A DNA stretch of 64,000 nt from Helianthus annuus (taxonomy: Eukaryota > Streptophyta > Magnoliopsida > Asterales > Asteraceae): NCBI RefSeq assembly GCF_002127325.2, contig NC_035448.2:62793751-62857750 (forward strand). The letters are read 5' to 3'. Made by a program: the position numbers and the translations under genes. Position 1 is the first letter of the stretch; every line of letters begins with the position of its first letter. Under the pieces are notes generated by a model, which worked only from the letters and a program-made list of their open reading frames with translations, did not search any database and had not been told where the DNA came from. This document shows positions 10,685 to 20,280 of this stretch, piece by piece.

Positions 10685-11469
10685 GAGTTATGCTCGTGAA
10701 TGACTTGATCTTTATGAAGTGAGATCCTTGTGGTGTTGATGATGGTCAGCGGCAACTCAATCAACTTCTTTTTTGAGTGCCTTCACGTCGTGTCTTTATT
10801 CCAAAGCTTGTCATCGACCATGTTCTCCTAGCCTTTAGAATCTGCACATACAAGAAATCTAAACGCGTAATGAGAACAACTGCTTGGAATATAGCATAAA
10901 CAAATGACACACGAATGACCATGTCACAATCAAACACCGTCCGACAGTTTGAAAGTTTAATAAATTTGTCAATTTTAGTTTATAACTTTCAAAACTTGCA
11001 AATTTCGACCGTTTATGAAGATTTAGCCAGTTCGGTTTTCAGTCAGGTTTCAGGTAACGAAGACTAGAGTTCCAACATCGTACGATCGAAAATAAAGCAG
11101 AAATAAAATCTTTTTGGTATTTTTGAATTTTTCAAATGTAAAGACTGCAAGCAGTAAATAAATATATACAGACATTCTTTTTGCGAGTTTCGAGGGTAAG
11201 AGAATCATATCAGTGTACGGTCATGCCAAACGCTCCTGTTGTTCAGTTAGTTAACATTAAGATAAGCATCCTATAACAATTATCGGTATTGTTGTCCACT
11301 TAAGCTCAACTTATCAGATATAATCATGGCGAAGGGATACGTTAAGGTATGATTTATACTTACCGACCGGTGTTCATCCACATCACGACACATTCCCGTA
11401 TCAAGGTATGTACGAGAGTTCATCTTACCGGTGAGTATACCGATTATCATCTGTTTGACCGTATATGAT

Positions 11470-11677
11470 GTGAGATTCTCACTTATTTTGATTTGAAAAC
11501 AAGCCCTTTGTGATATAATCACTTATTTATGAGGAACTTGATTTTCATATGCATGAGGGCACAGGTGCAAGTCCGTGAACAGGTCAGTACTTCCGTACAG
11601 CAGAGAGACGAACTTGACACCCGAATAAATGTGATATATTATCACTTATTTGATATGGACATGTGATTGTTTATCAC
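11470..11677 (-). other. Four conserved stem-loops in the 3' untranslated region (element A)
   Basis: Short hairpins with 5-bp stems lie at 11470-11482 (GTGAG...CTCAC), 11510-11522, 11631-11645 and 11663-11677 (GTGAT...ATCAC). Each is followed on the plus strand by TTATT; on the RNA strand each is therefore preceded by AATAA. Stem sequences and spacings are conserved in B, C and E while loops vary. The copy-2 set is shifted by 50,149. Confidence 0.75.
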
Positions 11678-12202
11678 TTATTGAGGTCGAATGCAGTATG
11701 TAATATGTACACGTATGTATAGTATCATGGAAGATCTAGACTTGCGTCCCCGTTATTTTTCGGTAAAAGATACAACCATGATACCCAGATGATAAGCAGC
11801 ATAAAGACCGAATATCTCAGAACCTCGGCAATCCATCAAACGAAATTTCGGTACTAAGACCATATGCCAATGAATGGTTCCCACCTGGTCTTCAGTCGAT
11901 TTAAGATTTATATCACCCTGCACACTTTAAAACGATTGTGAGCCTACCGATACATCTTATATAGAGCTGCTTATCGTTTTTCATTTAAGGTTTAAAGAGG
12001 GTTGGATAGACCACTGAAGTACTATCATTTTCTCTTTTGCTCGCCAGGAAACTCATTTTTGCTTTTCTATTGTTTTTGTGTTTTTGAAATTTTTCGATGT
12101 TTTTGGATTTTCAGATTTTTGGATTTACTCCCCCTAAAATCAATAAACTAAGACAAATTTAAAACACAAAGGTATTTACAAAAATGATTTTCCGATGTTG
12201 GT

Positions 12203-15200
12203 TTACTCTTGCTTGACCTTAATGCCGTTTACCAATAATAAAAAGTCAAATCTTGATTTGTCAAATGCTTTGGTAAAAAGGTCGGCACGTTGGTCATCGG
12301 TGTGGACCTTAACAACATCGATTAGCCTTTTCTCAAAGCAATCACGTATGAAGTGATATTTGATTTCGATGTGTTTGGTCTTTGAGTGCTGCACAGGATT
12401 TCTAGTGATATCTAAAGCAGCAGAATTATCAACGTAAATAGGAGTAGTTAGGAATTCAAAACCGTAGTCCCGCAATTGTTGTTGGATCCAAAGAACTTGG
12501 GAGCAACAACTTGAGGCAGCAATGTATTCAGCTTCGCATGTTGATGTGGCGACGCATGTCTGCTTCTTGCACTGCCAGGTGACTATGCGATTTCCTAAAA
12601 ACTGACATCCAGCCGTTGTGGATTTACCGTCGATTTTGCATCCGCCAAAATCAGAATCACTGAAAGCGACCAATTCAAAGTTATTATCCCTAGGGTACCA
12701 CAGACCGTTGTCAGGGTACGCCTTCAAATAACGAAAAATCCTTTTAACAGCTGCAAGATGTGAGGCCTTCGGATTAACTTGATATCTGGCAAGCAGGCAC
12801 GTTGGGTACATTATGTCTGGCCTTGATGCTGTGAGGTACATAAGAGATCCGATCATTGCGCGATAGTTTGAGGGGCTAACAGCTTCTCCCTTCAAGTCAG
12901 GAGTAATTCCGTGATTTGTTGGCAATGGGGTACCAATGGGCGTTGCATCAGACATCTGGAACCGGCTCAAGATGTCGCCAACATATTTAGTCTGATGGAT
13001 GAATATCCCAGACTCAGTTTGTTGCACTTGTAGGCCCAAGAAGAAGGTCATTTCCCTCATAGCACTCATCTCGAATTTATCCTGCATTATGCGCTCGAAA
13101 TTCCTACACAAGACATCATTAGTAGAACCAAAAATAATATCATCAACGTATACCTGTACCAGAAGAAGATCTCCATCTTGTTCTTTGATGAAAAGAGTAC
13201 AGTCGATAAGACCTCTACGAAAACCGTTCTCCAGCAGATAGTGTGATAAGGTTGCATACCAAGCTCGCGGTGCTTGATGAAGACCATAGAGAGCTTTGTT
13301 GAGCAACCAAACCCGATCGGGATGGATAGGATCTTCAAAACCTGGAGGTTGTTCGACGTACACCTCTTCTTCAACCACACCATGTAAAAATGCACTTTTC
13401 ACGTCCATCTGATAAACCTTGAATCCTTTGAAGGACGCATAGGCTAGAAAGATTCGAATTGCTTCAAGACGTGCAACAGGTGCATAGACTTCGTTGTAGT
13501 CGATCCCTTCAATCTGACGAAAACCTTGAACGACTAAACGTGCTTTGTTTCGGATAACAACTCCGCGGTCATCCTTTTTGCATTTGAAAACCCAACGGGT
13601 ACCAATCTTCTTGTATCCAGCAGGTTTCTCTACGAGTTTCCAGACACCCAGCTTCTGGAATTGTTGCAGTTCTTCCTGCATTGCTTCAACCCAAGCGTTA
13701 TCTTTCAAGGCTTCTTTCCACGTTCTTGGTTCTTCCTGTGAGACATAACACGCGAAGGACCAATCGTTTTGTTGCCCGGATTCTCGAATAGCTGCATACA
13801 AGCCTGCATTGTTGTTGTTTCGCAACATGTTTCTTGTTTGAATGCCACTTTGCACATTTCCAATGATGTTTTGTTGAGGATGGGTATTATGTATCCTTGT
13901 TTCAGGATTTTCTCGAACTGGAATGTCTATACCCAGGTTGTTAAGATTAAGATCAACAACCAAATCAAGGCCCGGAATTGACGAAGAGGATGATGCAGTA
14001 GCCTCAGCTGTTCTATGGGCATCCACTGGAGGAGTACCCTCTGAAGTACCATGAACTGCTGTTGTTGGGGCTTCTTGATCTGCATCTAGAAATTCATCAT
14101 CCTCTGAAGATTCGTTCAATTCGTTTGCATCATGAAAATCCTCATTGTTGAGAGTATTATTGTTCACCGAAGAAGATGGTTCTTGATTAACAAGAATTGG
14201 ACGAACCACCGGTGAAACTGTTGCATTGTCACTCTCGAAAAACATCCTAGCCGCAGCACTTTCTTCAACGGCTTCAACATTGATCGAATTGAAGAAGTCA
14301 TCGTACTCAAACATCCAAGGTTGACCAGGACATTTGACTGGCAAAGTGTGCCTTTGTACTCTGACCTCAGACCATTCCTCGACCCTTTTAGTCTCTAGAT
14401 TCCAGACTCGTAAGTTAGGGGTGGCATACCCAAGAAAGTATCCATCAATTGCTTTTGCCCTAAACTTTCCATTAGGATCGATGATTGTACAAGGAGCTCC
14501 AAACGGTTCAAGATAAGACAAATCTGGTTTCCGTTTTTGAAGAAGCTCAAAGCAGGTCTTGTTGTGCCTTTTTACTGTAAGGACTCGGTTCAATGTGTAA
14601 CATGCAGAGGCCACAGCTTCAGTCCAGAATGGAATGGGCAACTGCGACTCTACCAACATTGTCCTAGCAGTATCGATCAATGTGCGGTTCTTACGTTCAG
14701 CGACGCCATTCTGTTGAGGAGTATAAGCTGCACTAAACTCATGAAAAATTCCCTTTGAAGTGCAGAACTCCGCCATGGAATGATTTTTAAATTCAGTACC
14801 ATTGACGCTACGTATCCGCCTAACCTTCAACTTATACAAATTCTCAATCTGAATGATCAAGTTTTTGATAATGCCAAAGGTTTCACTCTTCTGTGCCATG
14901 AACGCCACCCAAGAAAATCTTGAATAATCATCAGTAATCACGAGGCAGTATTGATCACCCCGAATACTCTTATGCTTGATAGGACCGAACAAATCCATGT
15001 GCAAACGTTCAAGAGGTACTGCCACCGTGTTGATCTTCTTTGTAGGGTGCTTTTTCTTTGTTTGCTTTCCCTTCTGGCACGAAACACAGACGTCTTGAAG
15101 ATGAAAATTTTTGAGGGGAACACCATTCACCAATTCATTTGAAACCAAATGATTCATTTTGCGTAAGTGAATGTGACCCATTCGTCTGTGCCAAGAGATA

Positions 15201-15643
15201 GTGTCTTTTTCTGTGGCTTTGGAAACGAAACAAGTTGCTTGTGCAGACGTAGTAATAGCTTGGCTCATATCAAGGACGTACAAATCATTTATCCTTGGAG
15301 CCGACAAGAGAATCCATTCTTTTGGAATTTTGAAGCCGGGTTTCAGCACATAACATCCATTAGCATCAAAGTGTACTGAAAATTGCTTGTCACAAATTTG
15401 AGAAACACTAAGAAGATTGTGATCAAGTTGTTGCACAAAGTTGATCTTGTCAAAGCTGACAATCCCGTTAGATATCATTCCTTCACCCGTTATATAACCA
15501 CCTTTATCTCCAGCAAAAGCAACATAACCTCCTCTAATAGATTTGACGTCGTAGAGAAGCTTCATGTCGCCTGTCATGTGCCTGGATGCCCCACTATCAA
15601 CAATCCAATGACTACTGACAGTTCCTCCTGGAACACCCTGCAC
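12203..15643 (-). CDS. pol: Pol of element A (protease-integrase-RT-RNase H)
   Basis: Open for about 1,146 codons from the first codon after two stops that end gag. In order: aspartic protease DSGAS (about residue 18); the integrase zinc finger with HRRMGH and CVSC (about 150-200); the integrase core with HMDLFGP, then RSVNGTEF, then NGVAERKN; reverse transcriptase with [16 protein letters not shown] and YVDD (about residue 830); and RNase H with [12 protein letters not shown] and YVDNSAAL. At residue 280 (codon 14806-14804) the second catalytic Asp of the integrase DDE triad is Val (GTC for GAC), so integration activity is probably lost. RT and RNase H motifs look intact. There is no good ATG at the start, so expression by read-through, splicing or internal initiation is likely. 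Confidence 0.95.
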   Translation of the reverse strand: MQGVPGGTVSSHWIVDSGASRHMTGDMKLLYDVKSIRGGYVAFAGDKGGYITGEGMISNGIVSFDKINFVQQLDHNLLSVSQICDKQFSVHFDANGCYVLKPGFKIPKEWILLSAPRINDLYVLDMSQAITTSAQATCFVSKATEKDTISWHRRMGHIHLRKMNHLVSNELVNGVPLKNFHLQDVCVSCQKGKQTKKKHPTKKINTVAVPLERLHMDLFGPIKHKSIRGDQYCLVITDDYSRFSWVAFMAQKSETFGIIKNLIIQIENLYKLKVRRIRSVNGTEFKNHSMAEFCTSKGIFHEFSAAYTPQQNGVAERKNRTLIDTARTMLVESQLPIPFWTEAVASACYTLNRVLTVKRHNKTCFELLQKRKPDLSYLEPFGAPCTIIDPNGKFRAKAIDGYFLGYATPNLRVWNLETKRVEEWSEVRVQRHTLPVKCPGQPWMFEYDDFFNSINVEAVEESAAARMFFESDNATVSPVVRPILVNQEPSSSVNNNTLNNEDFHDANELNESSEDDEFLDADQEAPTTAVHGTSEGTPPVDAHRTAEATASSSSSIPGLDLVVDLNLNNLGIDIPVRENPETRIHNTHPQQNIIGNVQSGIQTRNMLRNNNNAGLYAAIRESGQQNDWSFACYVSQEEPRTWKEALKDNAWVEAMQEELQQFQKLGVWKLVEKPAGYKKIGTRWVFKCKKDDRGVVIRNKARLVVQGFRQIEGIDYNEVYAPVARLEAIRIFLAYASFKGFKVYQMDVKSAFLHGVVEEEVYVEQPPGFEDPIHPDRVWLLNKALYGLHQAPRAWYATLSHYLLENGFRRGLIDCTLFIKEQDGDLLLVQVYVDDIIFGSTNDVLCRNFERIMQDKFEMSAMREMTFFLGLQVQQTESGIFIHQTKYVGDILSRFQMSDATPIGTPLPTNHGITPDLKGEAVSPSNYRAMIGSLMYLTASRPDIMYPTCLLARYQVNPKASHLAAVKRIFRYLKAYPDNGLWYPRDNNFELVAFSDSDFGGCKIDGKSTTAGCQFLGNRIVTWQCKKQTCVATSTCEAEYIAASSCCSQVLWIQQQLRDYGFEFLTTPIYVDNSAALDITRNPVQHSKTKHIEIKYHFIRDCFEKRLIDVVKVHTDDQRADLFTKAFDKSRFDFLLLVNGIKVKQE

Positions 15644-15658
15644 ATGAACTCAAATGAA

Positions 15659-17140
15659 TTAGTTGGAGATGGGGACCCAAGCCATTGTGGTCTTGGGTCT
15701 TCCATTTTCATCAATGACAATAACTTCTTGTCTTTGATGGTTGGTGAATTGTGATGGTCCCCCTGATTCAGTAACCGATTTTGGTTTCCAGGTCTGTTTT
15801 GTTTTACCAGTGTTGTTCTTTAAAACTTTAACTTTATGATTGTCTGAAGTTTTTGAATTGTCTGGTTTTACAGAAACAGTTGTTTTGTTAACCACATCGG
15901 TTTTAATTGCTTTTTCGATTTTCTTGACCTGTTGGCGTTTCTGTTTCTTTTCCCTCTCTTTTACAAGTCGGGGATCTTGTTTTGCAGAAACAGATCGCTT
16001 ACAGTCAGCTTGGTCACGGGGAACATCAACCTTTTCTTTCTGCTTATGAAGATATGGACAATTTCTAATTATATGTCCAATTGTTCCACACTCAAAACAT
16101 GATCTTCGTTCTACAAACCCCGAAGTATCATGTGATCGCTTAGCCGATGATGTTGAACTTTGTGAACCCGAGGTACTAGGCTTTGAACTGTTTTGTTCAT
16201 TTCTTTTCAGAACAGTAGCTTTCTTGACAAAATCTAAGTTAGATTTATTTTCAAACGTTTCAATTTTGTCCGTTCCTGTCGACTTCACAAAGTTTACATT
16301 CTTGTTTTTCTTCTGATTCGGCTTCTTTTGAGTTTGAGCCGGTGATTTTGCTTTTGGCTTGGCGTGATTTTGCTGTTTCTGCACTGTTGGTAATTTCTTG
16401 TTGCCAAATTGTTTTCGAATTTCGGCCTTTGGAATAGGAGGACACTGTGTAACTGTAACACGTGGTCCTGTCTTTCCCAGAAACTTACTAGTCGAATTCT
16501 CAAAGACTTTACTGATTAAGGATTGATTAACATTCTTAATAGGAAAATCTTTGTCTGAATAAATCTTATCATCACCAACAAGAGTGTACAGCAAATTCAC
16601 ACTCTCCGACTCGTTTTCAGACGAGGACTCGATTGCAACAGTCTTAGCGGGTTTAGCAGGAGGATCACATAGAATATGATTCTCGAGAGGTATGTCCTCA
16701 TTTTTGGCTACCGCATCAGACTTTGCTGAATCAGTATCGTCAGATTCATCATCAGAAGAATCAGCATCCTCAATCACAACTGGGGGATCCTGATTCTGTT
16801 CAGCAGTTACAAATGTATCTGCTGACCCATCTGAATCTGAGGATACTTCTTTCTGGTATCCGAGTCCCGCTGCAAACTCTTTCACGTCTAGAGGCACAGA
16901 TGGTTCAAAGAACACCCTGTCCTCCTCATCTGGCATGGCATCATAATTATATCTCACTGGTGGTGGACAGTTCTTATAGCCTATGCACGTGACGTCCCTT
17001 TTCTCCTTTTGCACCTCAATGATGTGATCCAACACATAGCTATAACTCAAATAGCTATCTAGCTTGAGTTGGATTGCCTCACTTTCCGTTTTTACACAAG
17101 CCATTTCTTTTTGCATTGTCTCAAGACGAGATATATACAA
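15659..17140 (-). CDS. gag: Gag C-terminal part of element A (frame-shifted)
   Basis: Continues the gag reading frame lost by a one-base shift near 17150. It begins in the coiled coil (KEMACVKTE), followed by a conserved CIGYKNCPPPVRYNY block and an acidic DADSSDDESDD stretch. Then comes a Lys-rich basic region with a second zinc knuckle CFECGTIGHIIRNC (about residue 345), ending WVPISN. It overlaps the upstream frame by 49 bases (17092-17140). In element B the equivalent junction is in one frame, so the shift here is derived: seven A residues replace AAAACAAA. The frame ends with TAA, then TGA four codons later, before pol in the same frame. Confidence 0.85.
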   Translation of the reverse strand: MYISRLETMQKEMACVKTESEAIQLKLDSYLSYSYVLDHIIEVQKEKRDVTCIGYKNCPPPVRYNYDAMPDEEDRVFFEPSVPLDVKEFAAGLGYQKEVSSDSDGSADTFVTAEQNQDPPVVIEDADSSDDESDDTDSAKSDAVAKNEDIPLENHILCDPPAKPAKTVAIESSSENESESVNLLYTLVGDDKIYSDKDFPIKNVNQSLISKVFENSTSKFLGKTGPRVTVTQCPPIPKAEIRKQFGNKKLPTVQKQQNHAKPKAKSPAQTQKKPNQKKNKNVNFVKSTGTDKIETFENKSNLDFVKKATVLKRNEQNSSKPSTSGSQSSTSSAKRSHDTSGFVERRSCFECGTIGHIIRNCPYLHKQKEKVDVPRDQADCKRSVSAKQDPRLVKEREKKQKRQQVKKIEKAIKTDVVNKTTVSVKPDNSKTSDNHKVKVLKNNTGKTKQTWKPKSVTESGGPSQFTNHQRQEVIVIDENGRPKTTMAWVPISN

Positions 17141-19482
17141 ATTAATGTCCGTTTTTTTCTGGAAACCATTTTAGTTAGTTCGGTTTTATCTTTCTTTAAT
17201 TTTTCGATCACCGACTTAAATTCCTTTTCATGGTTTTCGTAAAACATGTTGGCTTCCGTGCATTTGGAAAGGTCCACAGTCAATTTCTGATTGTGGATAA
17301 AAGTCCCATCATACTTTTCTTGCAAAGCTTCATGCTTACTTTGCAAGTCACCCAAATTCTCATTCACTGCAGTATGTTTGTCTTGCAAGTCAAACAAACT
17401 AGCTTGTAAAGCATCATGTTTGCCTTGCAACTCAGACATACTTTTCTCTAAATCAGCACACCTAGCATGCAATCTATCACATTCATCACAAGTAATAGCA
17501 GTGGGTTCATCGACACATACCTGACTTGATGAACCGTCGACATTAGCCATAAAGGCTGAATGGAGAGAAGACGAAGTAAAAGCAGCTTGATCCACCAGAA
17601 TAGATCTTCTTTGAGTTTCTGCTGCAGCTTCCCCCAAAAGTTCATCAATATCTGCATCGATTGCTGCATTTGATGTCTCACCCACATGATCATCACCAGA
17701 ACTGGATGATTCTTCATCAACGCTCCTGCTGTACCCAGAAGAGTCTTCATCTTCAGACGATTCACCACCACTGGCGGAAGATTCTCCACCACTGGTGTGA
17801 ACTAACTCCTTCACAACTTGAGCAAAACATGCTGTTCCATCAGGAGCATCACCGCCCAACTGGATTGACCAGTCACAACCTTCATCCACCTGAACCGCAA
17901 GTGCCCGGTTGGTTTGGTTGTTGACAGGCACCAACGTACGCTCATTGTTTCTGTTCTGCTGGTTGCCTTGATTTCTGAAGGGGTTTTGGTTCCCGTGCTG
18001 TGCTGGCTTTGTGCATTCCCTTTTAAAGTGACCCCGTTCACCACAGTTGAAGCACTTTACAGCCTGTTTATCGAACCCATACTTGGTGTCTCGCTTACTT
18101 TCCAAGCTGGTTCTGCCAGTACTTTCCATCCAATCCTTTGCCCTTCTCACAGCACTCGCAAAGGCCCACTTGATATCCATCAAGTCCATCTCTTCTTTAT
18201 CAATCTGTCGATAATCTTCTTGTGTCAGATTAATGTTGCCAATCTGACCTTCAATTAACCCACAGTACGCGCTCACTACAGTGTTAAGCAGCTCCATGTG
18301 TTCCTTAGCTACTTCTACACTGACTTTAGAGAAGCTGGAAGTGTCGAGCTGTACTGTACTTGGCTTTGATTCTTGACCAGCAGATGATGTTCCTCCATAA
18401 CATGCACGTTGTTGTTGAGCAGGAGGAGGAGGAGGTGGTTGTATTGGATTTCCATACATGTCTGTGGTGGGAGGTGGCTTAACAGGAACTTGCACTGGAT
18501 TGCCATACATATCCGTGCTTGTGACAAACGCCGTCTGTAGTGGAGCATGCGGACCGGTTCTTGCAGACGAAGTGCTGGAGGTTCCATAATACATTTCTGG
18601 ATTTTGTGGCAATGGAACTCTCTTCGCCTTTAATGTTTCCTCCTGATCCTTGTTTTCCAAAAGCTGCACGAAGTCGTTGATATTTGTAGTTTTCAACACT
18701 CCGTTATACTTCAGGATTTCCAAGAAACTACTCCATTGGGGAGGCAAAGCATCAGCAAACTTTTTCACTACTTCTGCTTGAGTTATCGCTACTCCAAAAT
18801 TGCCCAACTCTGTAAGCAAATGATAAAACCGACTTCTCATGTCTCCCAAAGACTCCTTATCTAAGCATGTGAAACTGTCAAATTCCTTCTTGAGAAGATC
18901 ATGACGCAATTGGCGTGTTGCCTCATTCCCTACTCCTCTGGTTTTCAAACCGTCCCACAACTTCTTTGTAGTCTTGAAGCTGACAAACTGATGATAAATG
19001 TCTTTGCTTAACGCCTGAGTGAGAATGGCGTAGGCTTTCTTCTCCAGATCATATGTTTTCTTCTGATCCTCTGGAAGATCGGCAAAAGTAGCAGTTGATG
19101 AAGCAGCGACCTCGATAGCTTGATCAAAATCTGTGGTGAATCGTATCCACAGCTCTGTATTTTGACCCAGAACATATGTACGGAATCTATCAGCCCAACC
19201 CGGATACTCGTTTAAGTGCATCAACTTCGGAGGTCGATTCAAACTTCCTGTTTCGCTTTCGCTCAGTAGAATACTTTGAATACTTGGAGTTTGATTCGAG
19301 ACTAATGCCCACTGATTGGCTTGAGAAGATGTCGACACTGGAGACTCGGCCCATGAAGGAGATAGACTTGTGCACGTGTACTTTCCACTATCGGGAGCCG
19401 GTGTACCCCACCATGAGGGAGTGAAACCTGAACTAGTATATTTTCCACTATCTGGAGCTGGATTCCACCAATTCGGATTCAT
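17092..19482 (-). CDS. gag: Gag N-terminal part of element A
   Basis: 796 codons from ATG at 19482, the first ATG after the leader and conserved with B and C (MNPNWW). N-terminal SGKYT and PSW repeats are followed by a UBN2-type Copia capsid domain (about residues 75-285, ending near NKDQEETLKAK), DMYGNP repeats (about 320-355) and the first zinc knuckle CFNCGERGHFKREC (about 475-490). After these come a Ser/Glu/Asp-rich acidic tract (about 575-625) and a coiled coil of LQ(S/G/D)KH repeats (about 675-785). It packages element RNA into cytoplasmic particles (family knowledge). The last 20 or so residues are out of frame relative to B. A coiled coil plus a second knuckle after the usual Gag end is an unusually long architecture. 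Confidence 0.95.
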   Translation of the reverse strand: MNPNWWNPAPDSGKYTSSGFTPSWWGTPAPDSGKYTCTSLSPSWAESPVSTSSQANQWALVSNQTPSIQSILLSESETGSLNRPPKLMHLNEYPGWADRFRTYVLGQNTELWIRFTTDFDQAIEVAASSTATFADLPEDQKKTYDLEKKAYAILTQALSKDIYHQFVSFKTTKKLWDGLKTRGVGNEATRQLRHDLLKKEFDSFTCLDKESLGDMRSRFYHLLTELGNFGVAITQAEVVKKFADALPPQWSSFLEILKYNGVLKTTNINDFVQLLENKDQEETLKAKRVPLPQNPEMYYGTSSTSSARTGPHAPLQTAFVTSTDMYGNPVQVPVKPPPTTDMYGNPIQPPPPPPAQQQRACYGGTSSAGQESKPSTVQLDTSSFSKVSVEVAKEHMELLNTVVSAYCGLIEGQIGNINLTQEDYRQIDKEEMDLMDIKWAFASAVRRAKDWMESTGRTSLESKRDTKYGFDKQAVKCFNCGERGHFKRECTKPAQHGNQNPFRNQGNQQNRNNERTLVPVNNQTNRALAVQVDEGCDWSIQLGGDAPDGTACFAQVVKELVHTSGGESSASGGESSEDEDSSGYSRSVDEESSSSGDDHVGETSNAAIDADIDELLGEAAAETQRRSILVDQAAFTSSSLHSAFMANVDGSSSQVCVDEPTAITCDECDRLHARCADLEKSMSELQGKHDALQASLFDLQDKHTAVNENLGDLQSKHEALQEKYDGTFIHNQKLTVDLSKCTEANMFYENHEKEFKSVIEKLKKDKTELTKMVSRKKRTLICIYLVLRQCKKKWLV

Positions 19483-19509
19483 GATTGATAAGAAAAATAA
19501 ATTCTAAAT

Positions 19510-19903
19510 CAATGTCTCGAAAGATGATGGTCACCCGAAAGATCACACACAGCCGAAAGATCCTGGTTCGAAAGATCTGAAAAACAGAGACTTGTTAACA
19601 ATAAACAGACCACAATCGAAAGATCAAATCTTGTTCGAAGGATCAACAGTGCTCGAAAGATCACTGTTGTATCTCGAACAATGATTTCGAAAGATTCACA
19701 AACTCGAAGGATTCACTATTTGAAAGATCCTTATCTTTCGAGTATATATCCTTATCTTTCGATGAACTGTCTTTCGAATAGATTCCCTGGTTCGAAGGGT
19801 AACACTCTGACTGCGAAGGATGGGTCGAAAGATGTATATCTATCGAAGCTTCCTTGATCGAAAGATGATCTTTCGATGTCGAAAGATATCCTTCGAAACC
19901 CAC
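19510..19903. repeat. Leader array of CGAAAGATC motifs (element A)
   Basis: About 25 copies of TCGAAAGAT or TCGAAGGAT, with inverse copies ATCTTTCGA and ATCCTTCGA, spread over 400 bp between the gag ATG and the primer-binding site. They match the U3 array of the same element except that most have A instead of G at one position. Inverse pairs could form hairpins within the RNA or pair with the 3' U3 array. Confidence 0.9.
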
Positions 19904-20266
19904 TGACACACTAACACAGATGTGAAAGGTTGGTGAAAAGGTGATGGGTTGGTGAAGGTCAACTTTCGGCAAAAGGTATGGTCAGACGTACCTTTCTACC
20001 AACTTTGAAAAAGTTACCCAAAATGGACAGCCCTATCCACAAACCAGTCACCGGAATAATGACCGGAAATTGGCCGGAAATCACCAAAAGCTTTAAAAAC
20101 AAGTTTTTAAGTTACCCAACCCAACCTTGAACACTCCTGAAAGGTTTAGAACGCGTTTTTATGCTAAGAAGTCCAAGAAAAACACTAAAAACGGGATCTA
20201 AATCAAGTGTCCAAACACACCAAGAACTTGAACAAAACCCGGTTTTAAACAAGGTAAAGAGCCTCA

Positions 20267-20278
20267 GCTCTGATACCA
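20267..20278 (-). other. Primer-binding site of element A
   Basis: The minus strand reads TGGTATCAGAGC, a perfect match to the 3' end complement of plant initiator tRNA-Met, two bases inside the 5' LTR. It confirms minus-strand orientation. Confidence 0.95.
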
Positions 20279-20280
20279 CT

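Larger units (their letters stand above)
1..13851. repeat. Large direct repeat, copy 1
   Basis: Every landmark here recurs in the same order and orientation 50,076-50,149 bases to the right: element B interior, C gag start, C LTR, fold-back hairpin, A LTR and A pol. The offset steps from 50,076 to 50,148 at one 72-bp indel near 4,919. The remaining differences I can see are scattered substitutions and single-base indels, denser in the first 5 kb. Both ends are set by the window, so the true length is unknown. It is either a recent tandem duplication with a period near 50.1 kb or a false duplication in the assembly. Confidence 0.97.

Noticed and set aside
12999..15754. Plus-strand open frames of 60-125 codons across the pol region
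   Set aside because: They are antisense shadows of the minus-strand pol and gag, with no recognisable domain.
19510..19903. CRISPR-like array
   Set aside because: The short repeats are irregularly spaced, occur in both orientations, and lie in a plant retrotransposon leader; no cas genes and no prokaryotic context.
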